A model generated the notes under the pieces. The model ran no database searches, was not told the origin of the DNA, and saw only the letters and a list, made by a program, of their open reading frames with translations. From contig JANQTJ010000012.1 in the NCBI GenBank assembly GCA_030731745.1, positions 1-64,000 on the forward strand: DNA of 64,000 bases, given 5' to 3'. Made by a program: the position numbers and the translations under genes. The stretch is from Flaviramulus sp. (GTDB taxonomy: Bacteria; Bacteroidota; Bacteroidia; Flavobacteriales; Flavobacteriaceae). This document shows, one piece after another, positions 34,629-43,960 of the stretch (position 1 is the stretch's first letter; each line of letters starts with the position of its first letter).

Positions 34629-35726
34629 ATGAGGCTTTTTCTTTTTTGTGTTTTTCTTGTCTATTGTATTTTTTCTTTTTCACAAGAAAATCAAAACACA
34701 TCATATTTTGATGTTAATTACTTTAAAGGGAATATTGCATTGCACAACAATGATATTCTTCATTTAATACAGGGGCATCCAGAAGGTTTTATTTTAAGTT
34801 GGAATAAAAAAACTTATGGGTTTAAGTATTGGGAACAACGTTTTAATTATCCAGATTACGGCGTTTCCTTTGCGTATCAAAATTTAAAAAATGATGTTTT
34901 AGGAAATGTACCTTCGATGTATGCGCATTATAATTTTTATTTTTTTAATCGTAACTTAATGTTTCGGATAGGTCAAGGTTTGGCATATACTAATATGCCC
35001 TTTGATAAAGAAAATAATTTCAGAAATATTGCTTTTGGGTCTAATTTGATGAGTAGCACTTATGTGATGCTTAACTATAAAAAAGAACGAATTATTGATA
35101 ATTTTGGTTTACAAGGTGGCTTGTCCTTTTTACATTATTCTAATGCCAATGTAAAAGCACCTAATGCGAGTATTAATTCGCTAACATTCAATTTAGGAGT
35201 TGTGTATAATTTGGATGATGAAGAACCAGAATTTCAAAAAACATTAGCGGAAAACGATAAAAAGTTTACAGAACCTTTAAAGTATAATATTGTATTAAGA
35301 GCTGGAGTTAATGAAAGTGATGTTGTTCGAAGTGGACAATTTCCATTTTATATTTTTTCTGGATATGTTGATAAACGACTTAACAGAAAAAGCGCTTTGC
35401 AATTTGGTACAGATGTATTCTTTTCAAATTTTTTAAAAGAATTGATTTATTATAAAAGTGTTTCATTTCCTGAAGAAGGTGTTTCAGGTAATGAAGATTT
35501 TAAACGTGTTGGCGTTTTTGTTGGACATGAATTGTTTGTAAACAAATCATCAATATTAACCCAGTTGGGTTATTATGTTTATTACCCATTTGACTTTGAA
35601 GGGAGAACGTATTTTAGAGTTGGATTAAAAAGGTATTTCGCTCAAAAATGGTTTGGAGCTTTAACTTTAAAATCTCATGGGGCTAAAGCAGAAGCTGTTG
35701 AATTTGGAATTGGCGTTAGGTTATGA
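34629..35726 (+). CDS. Acyloxyacyl hydrolase / PagL-like outer membrane protein
   Basis: 365 residues with a signal peptide (about 1-20, ending FSFSQ) and beta-strand character throughout. The central part has the lipid A 3-O-deacylase pattern HYSNANVKAPNASIN, with the His-Ser pair of the PagL active site, followed by NSLTFNLGVVYN. It would sit in the outer membrane and could trim an acyl chain from lipid A. The family is annotated widely in this phylum, but activity is rarely tested. It overlaps the next lipoprotein gene by four bases. Confidence 0.78.
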   Translation: MRLFLFCVFLVYCIFSFSQENQNTSYFDVNYFKGNIALHNNDILHLIQGHPEGFILSWNKKTYGFKYWEQRFNYPDYGVSFAYQNLKNDVLGNVPSMYAHYNFYFFNRNLMFRIGQGLAYTNMPFDKENNFRNIAFGSNLMSSTYVMLNYKKERIIDNFGLQGGLSFLHYSNANVKAPNASINSLTFNLGVVYNLDDEEPEFQKTLAENDKKFTEPLKYNIVLRAGVNESDVVRSGQFPFYIFSGYVDKRLNRKSALQFGTDVFFSNFLKELIYYKSVSFPEEGVSGNEDFKRVGVFVGHELFVNKSSILTQLGYYVYYPFDFEGRTYFRVGLKRYFAQKWFGALTLKSHGAKAEAVEFGIGVRL

Positions 35727-36469
35727 AAAAATACATATACATCTTTTTTTTTAGTTTAATTTTTTCTTGCGATAGCGAAAATACTGGAGATTGTTTTCAA
35801 AAAACAGGAGCCATAATACAACAAGAAATTACAGTTGATGTGTTTGATAAAATTCTTGTAAATAGAGATATTGAACTCATAATATCCGAAGGTTTTCAGC
35901 AGAAAGTAATTATTGAAACTGGTAGTAATTTAATTAATGATGTTACAGCAGTTGTTGTAAATGGAAAGCTAACCTTAACTGATAATAATTCTTGTAATTT
36001 TATACGTGGTTACGGGATTACGAAGGTGTTTATAACATCTCCAAACATCATTGAAATTAGAAGTTCGACACAATACGATGTAACTTCAAAGGGGGTATTG
36101 ACTTATCCGAATTTAACTGTTTTTTCAGAAGATTTTAGTGTTCCAGATTCTTTTACTAGTGGGGATTTTAAATTACAAATTGATAATAATTCATTTAGTT
36201 TAGTTTTTAATAACTTATCTAATTGTTTTATTTCAGGTAGAACAAATACTATGAATATCACTTTTGCTTCAGGAACGTCACGATTTGAAGGAAGAAATTT
36301 ATCGGCTCAAAATGTGACTATTTGGAATAGAAGTTCTAATGATATGATTGTAAATCCAATACAATCTATTGAAGGTAAAATATCAGGAGCCGGAAATGTT
36401 ATTTGTGTCAATCAACCAACAAGTATTGAAGTAGAAGAGCAATACAAAGGGCGATTAATCTTTGAATAA
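35723..36469 (+). CDS. DUF2807 (GIN-domain) lipoprotein
   Basis: 248-residue lipoprotein with the lipobox IFSC at about residues 13-16. The mature part has the DUF2807 pattern: FDKILVNRDIELIISEG, VIIETGSNLINDV, then repeated short strands ending in GKISGAGNVICVNQPTSIEV. Family members form beta-helices or jellyroll folds at the cell surface and are of unknown function. It is coupled to the PagL-like gene by an ATGA overlap and runs 15 bases into the end of the convergent ackA. Confidence 0.82.
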   Translation: MKKYIYIFFFSLIFSCDSENTGDCFQKTGAIIQQEITVDVFDKILVNRDIELIISEGFQQKVIIETGSNLINDVTAVVVNGKLTLTDNNSCNFIRGYGITKVFITSPNIIEIRSSTQYDVTSKGVLTYPNLTVFSEDFSVPDSFTSGDFKLQIDNNSFSLVFNNLSNCFISGRTNTMNITFASGTSRFEGRNLSAQNVTIWNRSSNDMIVNPIQSIEGKISGAGNVICVNQPTSIEVEEQYKGRLIFE

Positions 36470-37645
36470 TTTAAAAGACTGTTTAGCGATTTCTAATTCC
36501 TCATTTGTAGGAATTACTAATATTTTAACTTTAGAAGCTTCTGAATTTAAAACTTTAATGTTTCCAGATCTTTCTTGATTTTTAATTTCATCAAGTTCAA
36601 TACCCAAATAATTTAAATCGTTACAAACCATTTGACGAACTAACGCCGAATTTTCTCCAATACCAGCTGTAAAAATTATAGCATCTAAGCCATTTAAAAT
36701 AGCGGTGTAACTACCAATGTATTTTTTTATGCGGTATACGTTCATTTCAAGTGCCAATTGGCAAGCTTTATTTCCTTTTTCAGCTTCTTTTTGAATATCT
36801 CTTAAATCGCTAAAACCAGTTAAACCTAACATACCACTTTTTTTTTGTAAAATATCGTTTACGTTGTCTAAACTATATCCAATTTTTTTAGCTAGATAGA
36901 ATATTATAGAAGAGTCTATATCACCAGATCGAGTTCCCATAATTAATCCATTATTCGGAGAAAATCCAAGAGAATGATCGATGCTTTTTCCATTTTTAAT
37001 AGCTGTCATACTGCAACCATTTCCTAAATGAATACTAATTATTTTTTTTGAATTTTTTATTCCTAAAAATTCGATAGCCTTTTCTGAAACGTATTTATGA
37101 CTAGTACCATGAAACCCATATAAACGTATATGGTATTTATAAGTTAAATCAGTTGGAATAGCATATTTATAGGCGTATTCGGGTATAGATTGATGAAATG
37201 CCGTATCGAAAACAGCAACTTGTTTTGCTTTAGTAAAAATAGATTCAGCAACTTCAATACCTTCTAAATTTGCTGGATTATGAAGCGGAGCTAAACTAGA
37301 AAGTGCTTTAATTTTTTCTTTCACTTCAATTGTTACTTCAGTAGTATTACTAAAGTAATTTCCACCATGTACCACCCGATGTCCAACAATATCAATAGCA
37401 TCAGAGGATTTAATTAAGCTATATTTACTTTTTAAAAGTAGTTTAGAAACAAGTTCTAAGCCTTTTTTATGATTTGGAATGGCAGTTACAATTTCAATAG
37501 AATCATTTTCAGATTTAAATATAAATTTTGCATCATTAAAGCCAATACGTTCAATTAATCCAGAACATAAAACAAGTGCTTCTGGCATAGAAAATAATTG
37601 AAATTTTAAAGATGAACTTCCAGAATTTAAAACAAGTACTTTCAT
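36455..37645 (-). CDS. ackA: Acetate kinase
   Basis: Interconverts acetyl phosphate and acetate with ATP formation. 396 residues with VLNSGSSSLKFQLF at the start, GHRVVHGG, FDTAFHQSIP, HLGNGCSM and the late MGTRSGDIDS and FTAGIGENS segments. It begins three bases after pta on the same strand, the usual acetate-overflow pair. Confidence 0.96.
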   Translation of the reverse strand: MKVLVLNSGSSSLKFQLFSMPEALVLCSGLIERIGFNDAKFIFKSENDSIEIVTAIPNHKKGLELVSKLLLKSKYSLIKSSDAIDIVGHRVVHGGNYFSNTTEVTIEVKEKIKALSSLAPLHNPANLEGIEVAESIFTKAKQVAVFDTAFHQSIPEYAYKYAIPTDLTYKYHIRLYGFHGTSHKYVSEKAIEFLGIKNSKKIISIHLGNGCSMTAIKNGKSIDHSLGFSPNNGLIMGTRSGDIDSSIIFYLAKKIGYSLDNVNDILQKKSGMLGLTGFSDLRDIQKEAEKGNKACQLALEMNVYRIKKYIGSYTAILNGLDAIIFTAGIGENSALVRQMVCNDLNYLGIELDEIKNQERSGNIKVLNSEASKVKILVIPTNEELEIAKQSFKLFKD

Positions 37646-37648
37646 AGT

Positions 37649-39736
37649 TTAAATATCTTGAGCTTGAATAGCTGTAATGATAACCGTACTGTAAATATCA
37701 TCCACTGTACAACCTCTGCTTAAATCATTCACAGGTTTATTTAATCCTTGTAAAACAGGACCAATAGCTAAAGCTCCAGTTTCTCTTTGCACTGCTTTAT
37801 AAGTGTTATTCCCTGTATTTAAATCAGGGAAAATAAGCACGCTTGCGTGTCCAGCAACCTCAGAATCTGGTAATTTGCTCTTCCCAATGCGCATATCAAC
37901 TGCCGCATCATACTGAATTGGACCTTCAATTTTAATGTTTGGAGCTTGTTTTTTAACAATTTCGGTAGCTTCTCTAACTTTTTCAACGTCGGCTCCTTTT
38001 CCAGAAGCACCAGATGAATATGAAAGCATGGCCACTTTAGGTTCAATTCCAAAATCCTTAGCGGTTTTAGCTGATGAAATGGCAATTTCTGCCAACTCTT
38101 GAGCATTCGGGTTTGGGTTAATGGCACAATCTCCAAATACAGATATTCTATCTTCTAAACACATAAAGAAAATAGAGGATACAATATTTACACCTGGTTT
38201 GGTTTTAATGAATTGCAACGCAGGTCGAAGTGTGTGTTGGGTTGTATGTACGGCGCCAGAAACCATGCCGTCTGCATGTCTTTTATGAATCATCATGGTT
38301 CCGAAATACGATACATCTGATATCATATCTCGTGCCATTTCCATATTCACGTTTTTATGTTTTCTTAGTTCATAAAGGGTTTTTACATAATCATCAAAAT
38401 GTGGCGATTTTGTTGGAGAAACTATATTGATTTCATTTATGTTAAGTGGAATATCAAGTTTTTCGATAAGCTCTTTAATTTGGTCTTTTTCACCTAGTAA
38501 TGTTAATTCTACAACATGTGCATCAATTAATCTAGCGGCTGCTCTTAAAACACGTTCATCATTGCCTTCTGGTAAAACAATGTGTTTTTTATTTTTTAAA
38601 GCACGTTGTAATAAATTATATTGAAACATTCTTGGAGTAAAAATATCAGATTCGAATGTTATTAAATCATTTGAAAGTTTATCGGTATCAACATGTTTCT
38701 CAAAAGTTGAAATGGACGTGTTTATTTTTTCAATATTCTCAGCATAAATTTTTGGTCTAATTGTTCCAATACTATTTGTTACAGAATAAGTGCCACCAGA
38801 TACACTTATTATTGGTACGACGCTAGAAAGTCCTTCTATTAACTTTAAAATAGGTTCTTCAGGAATTAGGCCACCAGTTAAAATAATCCCCGAAATTTTA
38901 GGGTAGTTTTTTGAGATGTTAGCTTGAAGAGCTCCTAATATAATGTCAGCTCTATCCCCAGGTGTTATTACTAAAGCATTTTCTTTTAAATAGGTTAAGT
39001 AGTTACGAAGTTGCATGGCACCAACACTAAAATTTTCTGAAAGATTGTTTAACATGTCTTTACCAAAAAGAACTCTTCCATCTAATGATTTTACAATCTC
39101 TTTTATAGTTGGGCTAGATAGGCTATGAATAATAGGTATAACAGTAATGTTTGTATTTTTAATGCGTTCTTTTAATAAACTTTTTAACTCTTTTAGGTTC
39201 TCATGTTTTACTTTATTAGTCATTATTGAAAGCACATCTACCTCCTGTTTAAACGTATCAAAAGCTAATTGCACATTGTCAACAATTGTTTTTAGATCTC
39301 CTTTATCACCTCTTGTTACAATGATGACAGGAAGTCCCAAGTTTTTTGAAATTAATAGATTTAAATCTAATTCTATACTAGAATTTTCATGAGAGAAATC
39401 AGTACCTTCAACTAAAACAATATCAAATTGATTTTCTAAGTACTTGTATTTTCTAATAATTTCATCAATAACCTCTCCTGATTTGCCCTGATTGTATAAA
39501 TTGAGAACTTCATTTCTGGTATAAGCAAAAGACTTTTTGTAATTGATATTTATTTCAAAATATGAAAGTACCGTACTGATGTGGTTATCTAATTCGCCAT
39601 ATTCAAGATCATCTATAATGGGTCTGAAATAACCAACTTTTGCTGTTTTGCCCAAAAGCATTCGCATTAAACCAAGAACAACTATGGATTTTCCACTATT
39701 AGGCTCAATGGTTGCTACATAAATTCCTTTACTCAT
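37649..39736 (-). CDS. pta: Phosphate acetyltransferase, long form
   Basis: Converts acetyl-CoA and phosphate to acetyl phosphate. The 695-residue protein is the long type: an N-terminal P-loop domain (IEPNSGKSIVVLGL, about 1-210), a DRTGG domain (about 215-335), and the catalytic domain from about 375 with ALKNKKHIVLPEGNDERVLRAA and SGAVHTTQHTLRPALQ. The long form usually allows regulation by NADH or pyruvate through the N-terminal part. A TATCTTTG element on this strand (39761-39768) lies just upstream of its start. Confidence 0.96.
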   Translation of the reverse strand: MSKGIYVATIEPNSGKSIVVLGLMRMLLGKTAKVGYFRPIIDDLEYGELDNHISTVLSYFEININYKKSFAYTRNEVLNLYNQGKSGEVIDEIIRKYKYLENQFDIVLVEGTDFSHENSSIELDLNLLISKNLGLPVIIVTRGDKGDLKTIVDNVQLAFDTFKQEVDVLSIMTNKVKHENLKELKSLLKERIKNTNITVIPIIHSLSSPTIKEIVKSLDGRVLFGKDMLNNLSENFSVGAMQLRNYLTYLKENALVITPGDRADIILGALQANISKNYPKISGIILTGGLIPEEPILKLIEGLSSVVPIISVSGGTYSVTNSIGTIRPKIYAENIEKINTSISTFEKHVDTDKLSNDLITFESDIFTPRMFQYNLLQRALKNKKHIVLPEGNDERVLRAAARLIDAHVVELTLLGEKDQIKELIEKLDIPLNINEINIVSPTKSPHFDDYVKTLYELRKHKNVNMEMARDMISDVSYFGTMMIHKRHADGMVSGAVHTTQHTLRPALQFIKTKPGVNIVSSIFFMCLEDRISVFGDCAINPNPNAQELAEIAISSAKTAKDFGIEPKVAMLSYSSGASGKGADVEKVREATEIVKKQAPNIKIEGPIQYDAAVDMRIGKSKLPDSEVAGHASVLIFPDLNTGNNTYKAVQRETGALAIGPVLQGLNKPVNDLSRGCTVDDIYSTVIITAIQAQDI

Positions 39737-39840
39737 TGCTATTTTTTTTGCTTTAATACAAAGATACTTCGTTAACTTTTTTTAAAAACTTAGTTTGAAT
39801 TATCTTAACACAAATTTAAGGTCTTATATTTCATGTAAAG

Positions 39841-39854
39841 ATGACATTTGTCAT
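39841..39854. promoter_or_regulatory. Perfect 14-base palindrome upstream of pta
   Basis: ATGACA and TGTCAT flank two T residues. It lies about 105 bases upstream of the pta start and 57 bases beyond the gldA stop. The form is that of a dimeric regulator site, but no regulator can be assigned. Confidence 0.3.
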
Positions 39855-39910
39855 GGTTGAAGTTATAAATATAAAAACCAAAAAAAACAAAGAAAAGATA
39901 AAAGAGAAAT

Positions 39911-40804
39911 TTAAGAAGTTAGTTCTAAAAAAAGAGATTCTAAACTTGCATTTTTTTGATTTAGTTGAAGAATTTTTAGTTGATTCTCATGAGCAAAATC
40001 AAACACATAAGAGCGCATATCTTCAGAAGTTTTAAAAGTGATTTCGTAAACAAAATCATAGGTATTTACAACTTTGGCAACTTTAGGCAGTTTTAATAAA
40101 AATGCTTCTTCAATACGGTAATCAAATTCTACAATAACGGTTTGTTCTTTTTCATCTCTTAAGTCTTTTAGCTTTTTGTCTGCAACAATTTCACCTTTAT
40201 TAATAATAATTACACGGCCGCACATAGCTTCAACCTCCTGCATAATATGAGTCGAAAGAAAAACGGTTTTAGTTTTGCCGATAGTTTTAATTAGGTTTCT
40301 AATATCTACTAATTGGTTAGGGTCTAAGCCTGTGGTGGGTTCATCTAAAATTAAAACTTCAGGATCGTGTAATAAAGCATTTGCTAGCCCAACGCGTTGA
40401 CGATATCCTTTTGACAGCTGTCCTATTTTTTTATGAGACTCATTAGTTAATCCAGTAAGTAAAATTACTTCATCTATGCGTTCTTTTTCTACTTTGTAGA
40501 TACTTGCATTAAAAGCTAAATACTCTTTAATATACATGTCTAAATACAACGGATTATGTTCTGGTAAATAACCAACACTTTTTTGAACTTGCACTGCATT
40601 TTTAGTAACATCAAATCCATTTACTTTTACCAATCCTTCGTTGGCATCAATATAAGTTGTTAAAATTTTCATCATCGTAGATTTTCCAGCGCCATTAGGA
40701 CCAAGAAAACCAACAATTTCAGGTTTTTCAACTTTAAAAGACACCTTGTTTAATGCTTTTTGTTTACCATAAAGTTTTGAAACACCTGCTACTTCAATAG
40801 ACAT
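39911..40804 (-). CDS. gldA: Gliding motility ABC transporter ATP-binding protein GldA
   Basis: ATPase of the GldA-GldF-GldG transporter linked to gliding in Bacteroidota. The 297-residue protein shows Walker A GPNGAGKST, signature LSKGYRQRVGLANAL, Walker B VLILDEPTTGLDP and the switch His in LSTHIMQEVEA, with the C-terminal extension usual for GldA. gldF and gldG are not adjacent, which is common. A -7-like element (TATTTTTG, minus strand) lies at 40822-40829. Confidence 0.93.
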   Translation of the reverse strand: MSIEVAGVSKLYGKQKALNKVSFKVEKPEIVGFLGPNGAGKSTMMKILTTYIDANEGLVKVNGFDVTKNAVQVQKSVGYLPEHNPLYLDMYIKEYLAFNASIYKVEKERIDEVILLTGLTNESHKKIGQLSKGYRQRVGLANALLHDPEVLILDEPTTGLDPNQLVDIRNLIKTIGKTKTVFLSTHIMQEVEAMCGRVIIINKGEIVADKKLKDLRDEKEQTVIVEFDYRIEEAFLLKLPKVAKVVNTYDFVYEITFKTSEDMRSYVFDFAHENQLKILQLNQKNASLESLFLELTS

Positions 40805-40910
40805 AATTAAAATTATTTGTTCAAAAATAATCGATTATATAATGTAAAGGAAGTTTTGATGTAAAATCTTTAAATCTTTTAAATAATTGAGAAAAAAGAT
40901 TTTATTGTAT

Positions 40911-40940
40911 TTTGATTTCTTAATTATTTAATTACTTTAG
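40911..40940 (+). promoter_or_regulatory. Promoter of the aromatic amino acid operon leader
   Basis: TTTG at 40911-40914 and TACTTTAG at 40933-40940 (one mismatch to TAnnTTTG) with an 18-base spacer. Transcription would begin near 40947, ten bases before the leader peptide ATG. Confidence 0.55.
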
Positions 40941-40956
40941 CGACATAATTACGACA

Positions 40957-41034
40957 ATGACAGTATATTATACATATTTTAACAATTGGTTTTATTTCTT
41001 TTTTAGCAAAAGAAACGAGGCATTGTATGTATAA
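40957..41034 (+). CDS. Aromatic-rich leader peptide of the pheA operon attenuator
   Basis: A 25-codon frame starting MTVYYTYFNNWFYFFF and ending SKRNEALYV. Ten of the thirteen residues from 4 to 16 are Tyr, Phe or Trp, far beyond chance. It precedes a strong terminator (41061-41088) and the operon for phenylalanine and tyrosine synthesis. Bases 41016-41021 (CGAGGC), just after the aromatic codons, can pair with GUCUCG at 41061-41066, the first arm of the terminator. A ribosome stalled at the aromatic codons would leave CGAGGC free to block the terminator; one that reaches the stop would cover it. This is the classic attenuation logic, inferred from layout. Confidence 0.82.
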   Translation: MTVYYTYFNNWFYFFFSKRNEALYV

Positions 41035-41060
41035 TTTATAACTATAAATTTAAAATATGA

Positions 41061-41088
41061 GTCTCGATGAAAATCGAGACTTTTTTTT
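41061..41088 (+). terminator. Attenuator terminator before pheA
   Basis: GTCTCGAT and ATCGAGAC form a perfect 8-bp stem with a 4-base GAAA loop, followed by eight T residues. No gene ends just before it apart from the leader peptide, so it is a leader terminator and not the end of an operon. Confidence 0.9.
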
Positions 41089-41127
41089 GTTCAACAATTG
41101 ATTGAATACTTAAAATGAAACTAAATT

Positions 41128-41955
41128 TTGATTAACACAGTAGCCATACAAGGAGTAAAAGGATCTTTTCATCATATTGTGTCGCAGCAATTTTTTGACA
41201 AGCCTGTTGATGTTATTGAGTGTTTAACATTCGATATTGTTGTAGATTCATTAATCACAGAATCTTGCGATGCTGCTATTATGGCTTTAGAGAATTCTAT
41301 TGCAGGATCTATAATACCTAATTACGCTTTAATTGATAAATATAACTTGCATATTGTTGGTGAACATTATTTAGATATTCAGCATAATTTAATGGCTTTA
41401 CAAAACCAAGCCATATCTGATATTGCAGAAGTATATTCTCATCCAATGGCTTTATTACAGTGTAAAGATTTTTTTAAACATTATCCGCACATTAAATTAA
41501 TTGAAGATAAAGACACTGCTGAGGTAGCTCAACGTATTCAAGAAAAGCAATTAAAAGGTGTTGGAGCTATAGCAAGTACCATGGCTGCTGAAATTTTTAA
41601 TCTGGATATTTTAGCACATAGTATTCAAACTATAAAGCAAAATGAAACCCGATTTGCGATTGTTAAAAGGGTGAATTCTGAAGTGCCAGAAAATCAAATT
41701 AGTAAAGCTTCGGTGATGTTTGAAACTGATCATAAACGCGGTAGTTTAGCAGCTATTTTAAATGTAATGAGTGATTGTAAGTTAAACTTAACTAAGATAC
41801 AATCGTTGCCAATTGTTGAAACTCCTTGGAAATATGCCTTTTTTGTGGATGTGACATTTGAAAAATATCAGGATTTTAGCAAAGCTAAATCTATTATAGA
41901 TATTATGGGTGAAGGCTTTAAAGTATTAGGCGAATATAAAAATGCAAAGCTATGA
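41128..41955 (+). CDS. pheA: Prephenate dehydratase
   Basis: Turns prephenate into phenylpyruvate for phenylalanine. 275 residues: a catalytic domain (AIQGVKGSFHH, ALENSIAGSI, ETRFAIVKR) and a C-terminal ACT domain (KRGSLAAILNVMSDCKLNLTKIQS) that usually gives phenylalanine feedback. No chorismate mutase domain is attached; that activity is fused to the DAHP synthase at the end of the operon. The start is TTG at 41128, since the family N-terminus begins there and no ATG is in frame nearby. It overlaps the next gene by four bases. Confidence 0.93.
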   Translation: MINTVAIQGVKGSFHHIVSQQFFDKPVDVIECLTFDIVVDSLITESCDAAIMALENSIAGSIIPNYALIDKYNLHIVGEHYLDIQHNLMALQNQAISDIAEVYSHPMALLQCKDFFKHYPHIKLIEDKDTAEVAQRIQEKQLKGVGAIASTMAAEIFNLDILAHSIQTIKQNETRFAIVKRVNSEVPENQISKASVMFETDHKRGSLAAILNVMSDCKLNLTKIQSLPIVETPWKYAFFVDVTFEKYQDFSKAKSIIDIMGEGFKVLGEYKNAKL

Positions 41956-43097
41956 TTGAAGCAGCTAATAGATTGCAAACCGTTGAGGAATACTACTTTT
42001 CTAAAAAATTAAGAGAGGTAAATTTACTTATTGCTAATGGTAAACCTATAATCAATTTAGGTATTGGAAGCCCAGATATGCAACCACCACAAAAAGTAGT
42101 AGCTGCCATAGCAGATAGTTTTCAAAATCCTAATGCACATAAATACCAAAGTTATCAAGGGCTTCCAGAATTAAGAGAGGCAATGTCTAAATTTTACAAA
42201 GAGCATTTCTCTGTAAATTTAAGTTCGTCCACCGAAATATTACCATTAATGGGAAGTAAGGAAGGTATTATGCATATCTCTATGGCCTATTTAAATGAGG
42301 GAGATGAGGTTTTAATTCCAAATCCTGGATATCCAACCTATCAATCGGTTACAAAATTATTGGGTGCAAAAGGAGTGTTGTATGAATTAGACGAAGCTAA
42401 TAATTGGTTGCCAGATTTTAATGCTTTAGAGAAATTAGACTTAACTAAAGTGAAGCTTATGTGGGTTAATTATCCGCACATGCCAACAGGAGCTCTACCA
42501 AAAAAATTTGTATTTGAAAAGTTAGTTGCTTTTGCAAAACGTCATAATATTTTAATTGTAAACGATAATCCTTATAGTTTCATTTTAAATGATTCTCCCA
42601 AAAGTATTTTAAGTGTTGAGGGTGCAAAAGAGGTTTGTTTAGAGCTTAATTCATTGAGTAAAACCTTTAATATGGCAGGTTGGCGTGTAGGTATGGTTGT
42701 GGGAGATAGTGTTCATATTAATAATATTTTGAAGGTAAAAAGTAATATGGATTCTGGGATGTTTTATGGCATTCAAAAAGGCGCTATAGAAGCTTTAAAA
42801 TGCTCAAAAATGTGGTTTGCAACATTAAACAATGTTTATAAAGAGCGTAGAAATCTAGTTTGGCAATTAGCCGACGCTTTAAACTGTACTTATGATACAG
42901 AAGCTACTGGTTTATTTGTTTGGGCTAAGTTACCGCCAAATGTGAAATCTGAAGAATACATAGATTTGGTATTGAAAGAGAATCATATTTTTATAACACC
43001 TGGAACTATTTTTGGCACAAAAGGAGAAGGATACATCCGTTTTTCTTTATGTGCATCAACCGAAGCTTTAGGAGAAGCCATAGTAAGAGTTAAGTAA
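41952..43097 (+). CDS. Class I/II aminotransferase of the aromatic operon
   Basis: PLP aminotransferase of 381 residues with LGIGSPDMQPP, the PNPGYPTYQS segment, a YPHMPTGA segment where NPxNPTG is usual, NDNPYSF, and the PLP lysine in SLSKTFNMAGWRVG. It overlaps pheA by four bases and precedes tyrA by one, so it most likely aminates phenylpyruvate and hydroxyphenylpyruvate, the last step to Phe and Tyr. Aspartate or a broader range of substrates is possible. Confidence 0.88.
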   Translation: MIEAANRLQTVEEYYFSKKLREVNLLIANGKPIINLGIGSPDMQPPQKVVAAIADSFQNPNAHKYQSYQGLPELREAMSKFYKEHFSVNLSSSTEILPLMGSKEGIMHISMAYLNEGDEVLIPNPGYPTYQSVTKLLGAKGVLYELDEANNWLPDFNALEKLDLTKVKLMWVNYPHMPTGALPKKFVFEKLVAFAKRHNILIVNDNPYSFILNDSPKSILSVEGAKEVCLELNSLSKTFNMAGWRVGMVVGDSVHINNILKVKSNMDSGMFYGIQKGAIEALKCSKMWFATLNNVYKERRNLVWQLADALNCTYDTEATGLFVWAKLPPNVKSEEYIDLVLKENHIFITPGTIFGTKGEGYIRFSLCASTEALGEAIVRVK

Positions 43098-43098
43098 T

Positions 43099-43950
43099 AT
43101 GAAAAATATTTACATCATAGGGGTTGGTTTAATAGGTGGCAGTTTGGCTATTGATATTAAAAAGAATAATCCAGAGTTAGTTATTCATGGTATTAGTAGA
43201 AAAGAAACAACTTTAGAAGAAGCTTTATCACTTAAATTAATAGATAAAAAAGCAACTCTAGATGATATCGAAAATGCTGATTTAGTGATCGTTTCAATTC
43301 CAGTAGATGCTACAGTGAAACTATTACCCTCTATACTAGACAAAATACCAGAAACAGGTTTGGTTGTTGATGCTGGTTCAACTAAAGTAGATATTTGCAA
43401 AGTTGTTGAAAATCATCCTAAACGCAGAAATTTTTTAGCAATGCATCCAATTGCTGGGACAGAATATTCCGGACCTAGTGCAGCAATATCTGGTTTATTT
43501 CAAGGTAAAACCAACATCGTTTGCGAAGTTGAAAAAACAACATTTAAACTTCAAGAAAAAGCATTAAAAATATTTACAGATATAGGGATGCGTATTCGTT
43601 ACATGAATCCTGAGGCGCATGATAAACATATTGCATATATGTCCCATTTATCACATATCAGCTCGTTTATGTTAGGTAAGACAGTTATTGAAAAAGAAAA
43701 AAACGAACATGATATTTTTGATATGGCTGGCAGTGGTTTTGCATCTACAGTTCGTTTAGCAAAAAGTTCACCTGCTATGTGGACACCTATTTTTAAACAG
43801 AATAAAATCAATGTTATAGAAACATTGGAAGAGTATATTTCTAATCTCACGCATTTTAAAGACTTGATGAAACAAGACGATTTTGATGCTATTTTTAACG
43901 AGATGGAAAATACCAATCATATAAAAGATATTTTAAAAGGAATTAGTTAA
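43099..43950 (+). CDS. tyrA: Prephenate dehydrogenase
   Basis: Oxidative decarboxylation of prephenate to hydroxyphenylpyruvate for tyrosine. 283 residues with the dinucleotide motif GVGLIGGSLA at 8-17, VDAGSTK, the catalytic-region HPIAGTEYSGP, and HDKHIAYMSHLSH. No ACT or mutase domain is fused. It follows the aminotransferase by one base and precedes the DAHP synthase gene by ten. Confidence 0.94.
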   Translation: MKNIYIIGVGLIGGSLAIDIKKNNPELVIHGISRKETTLEEALSLKLIDKKATLDDIENADLVIVSIPVDATVKLLPSILDKIPETGLVVDAGSTKVDICKVVENHPKRRNFLAMHPIAGTEYSGPSAAISGLFQGKTNIVCEVEKTTFKLQEKALKIFTDIGMRIRYMNPEAHDKHIAYMSHLSHISSFMLGKTVIEKEKNEHDIFDMAGSGFASTVRLAKSSPAMWTPIFKQNKINVIETLEEYISNLTHFKDLMKQDDFDAIFNEMENTNHIKDILKGIS

Positions 43951-43960
43951 GAGTAAAATT

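Noticed and set aside
39841-40035. 64-codon open frame on the plus strand
   Set aside because: Its second half is antisense to gldA and it is Lys-rich by base composition; no family likeness was seen.
41115-41135. Six-codon frame (MKLNFD) overlapping the TTG start of pheA
   Set aside because: It could couple translation to pheA but is too short and plain to be claimed.
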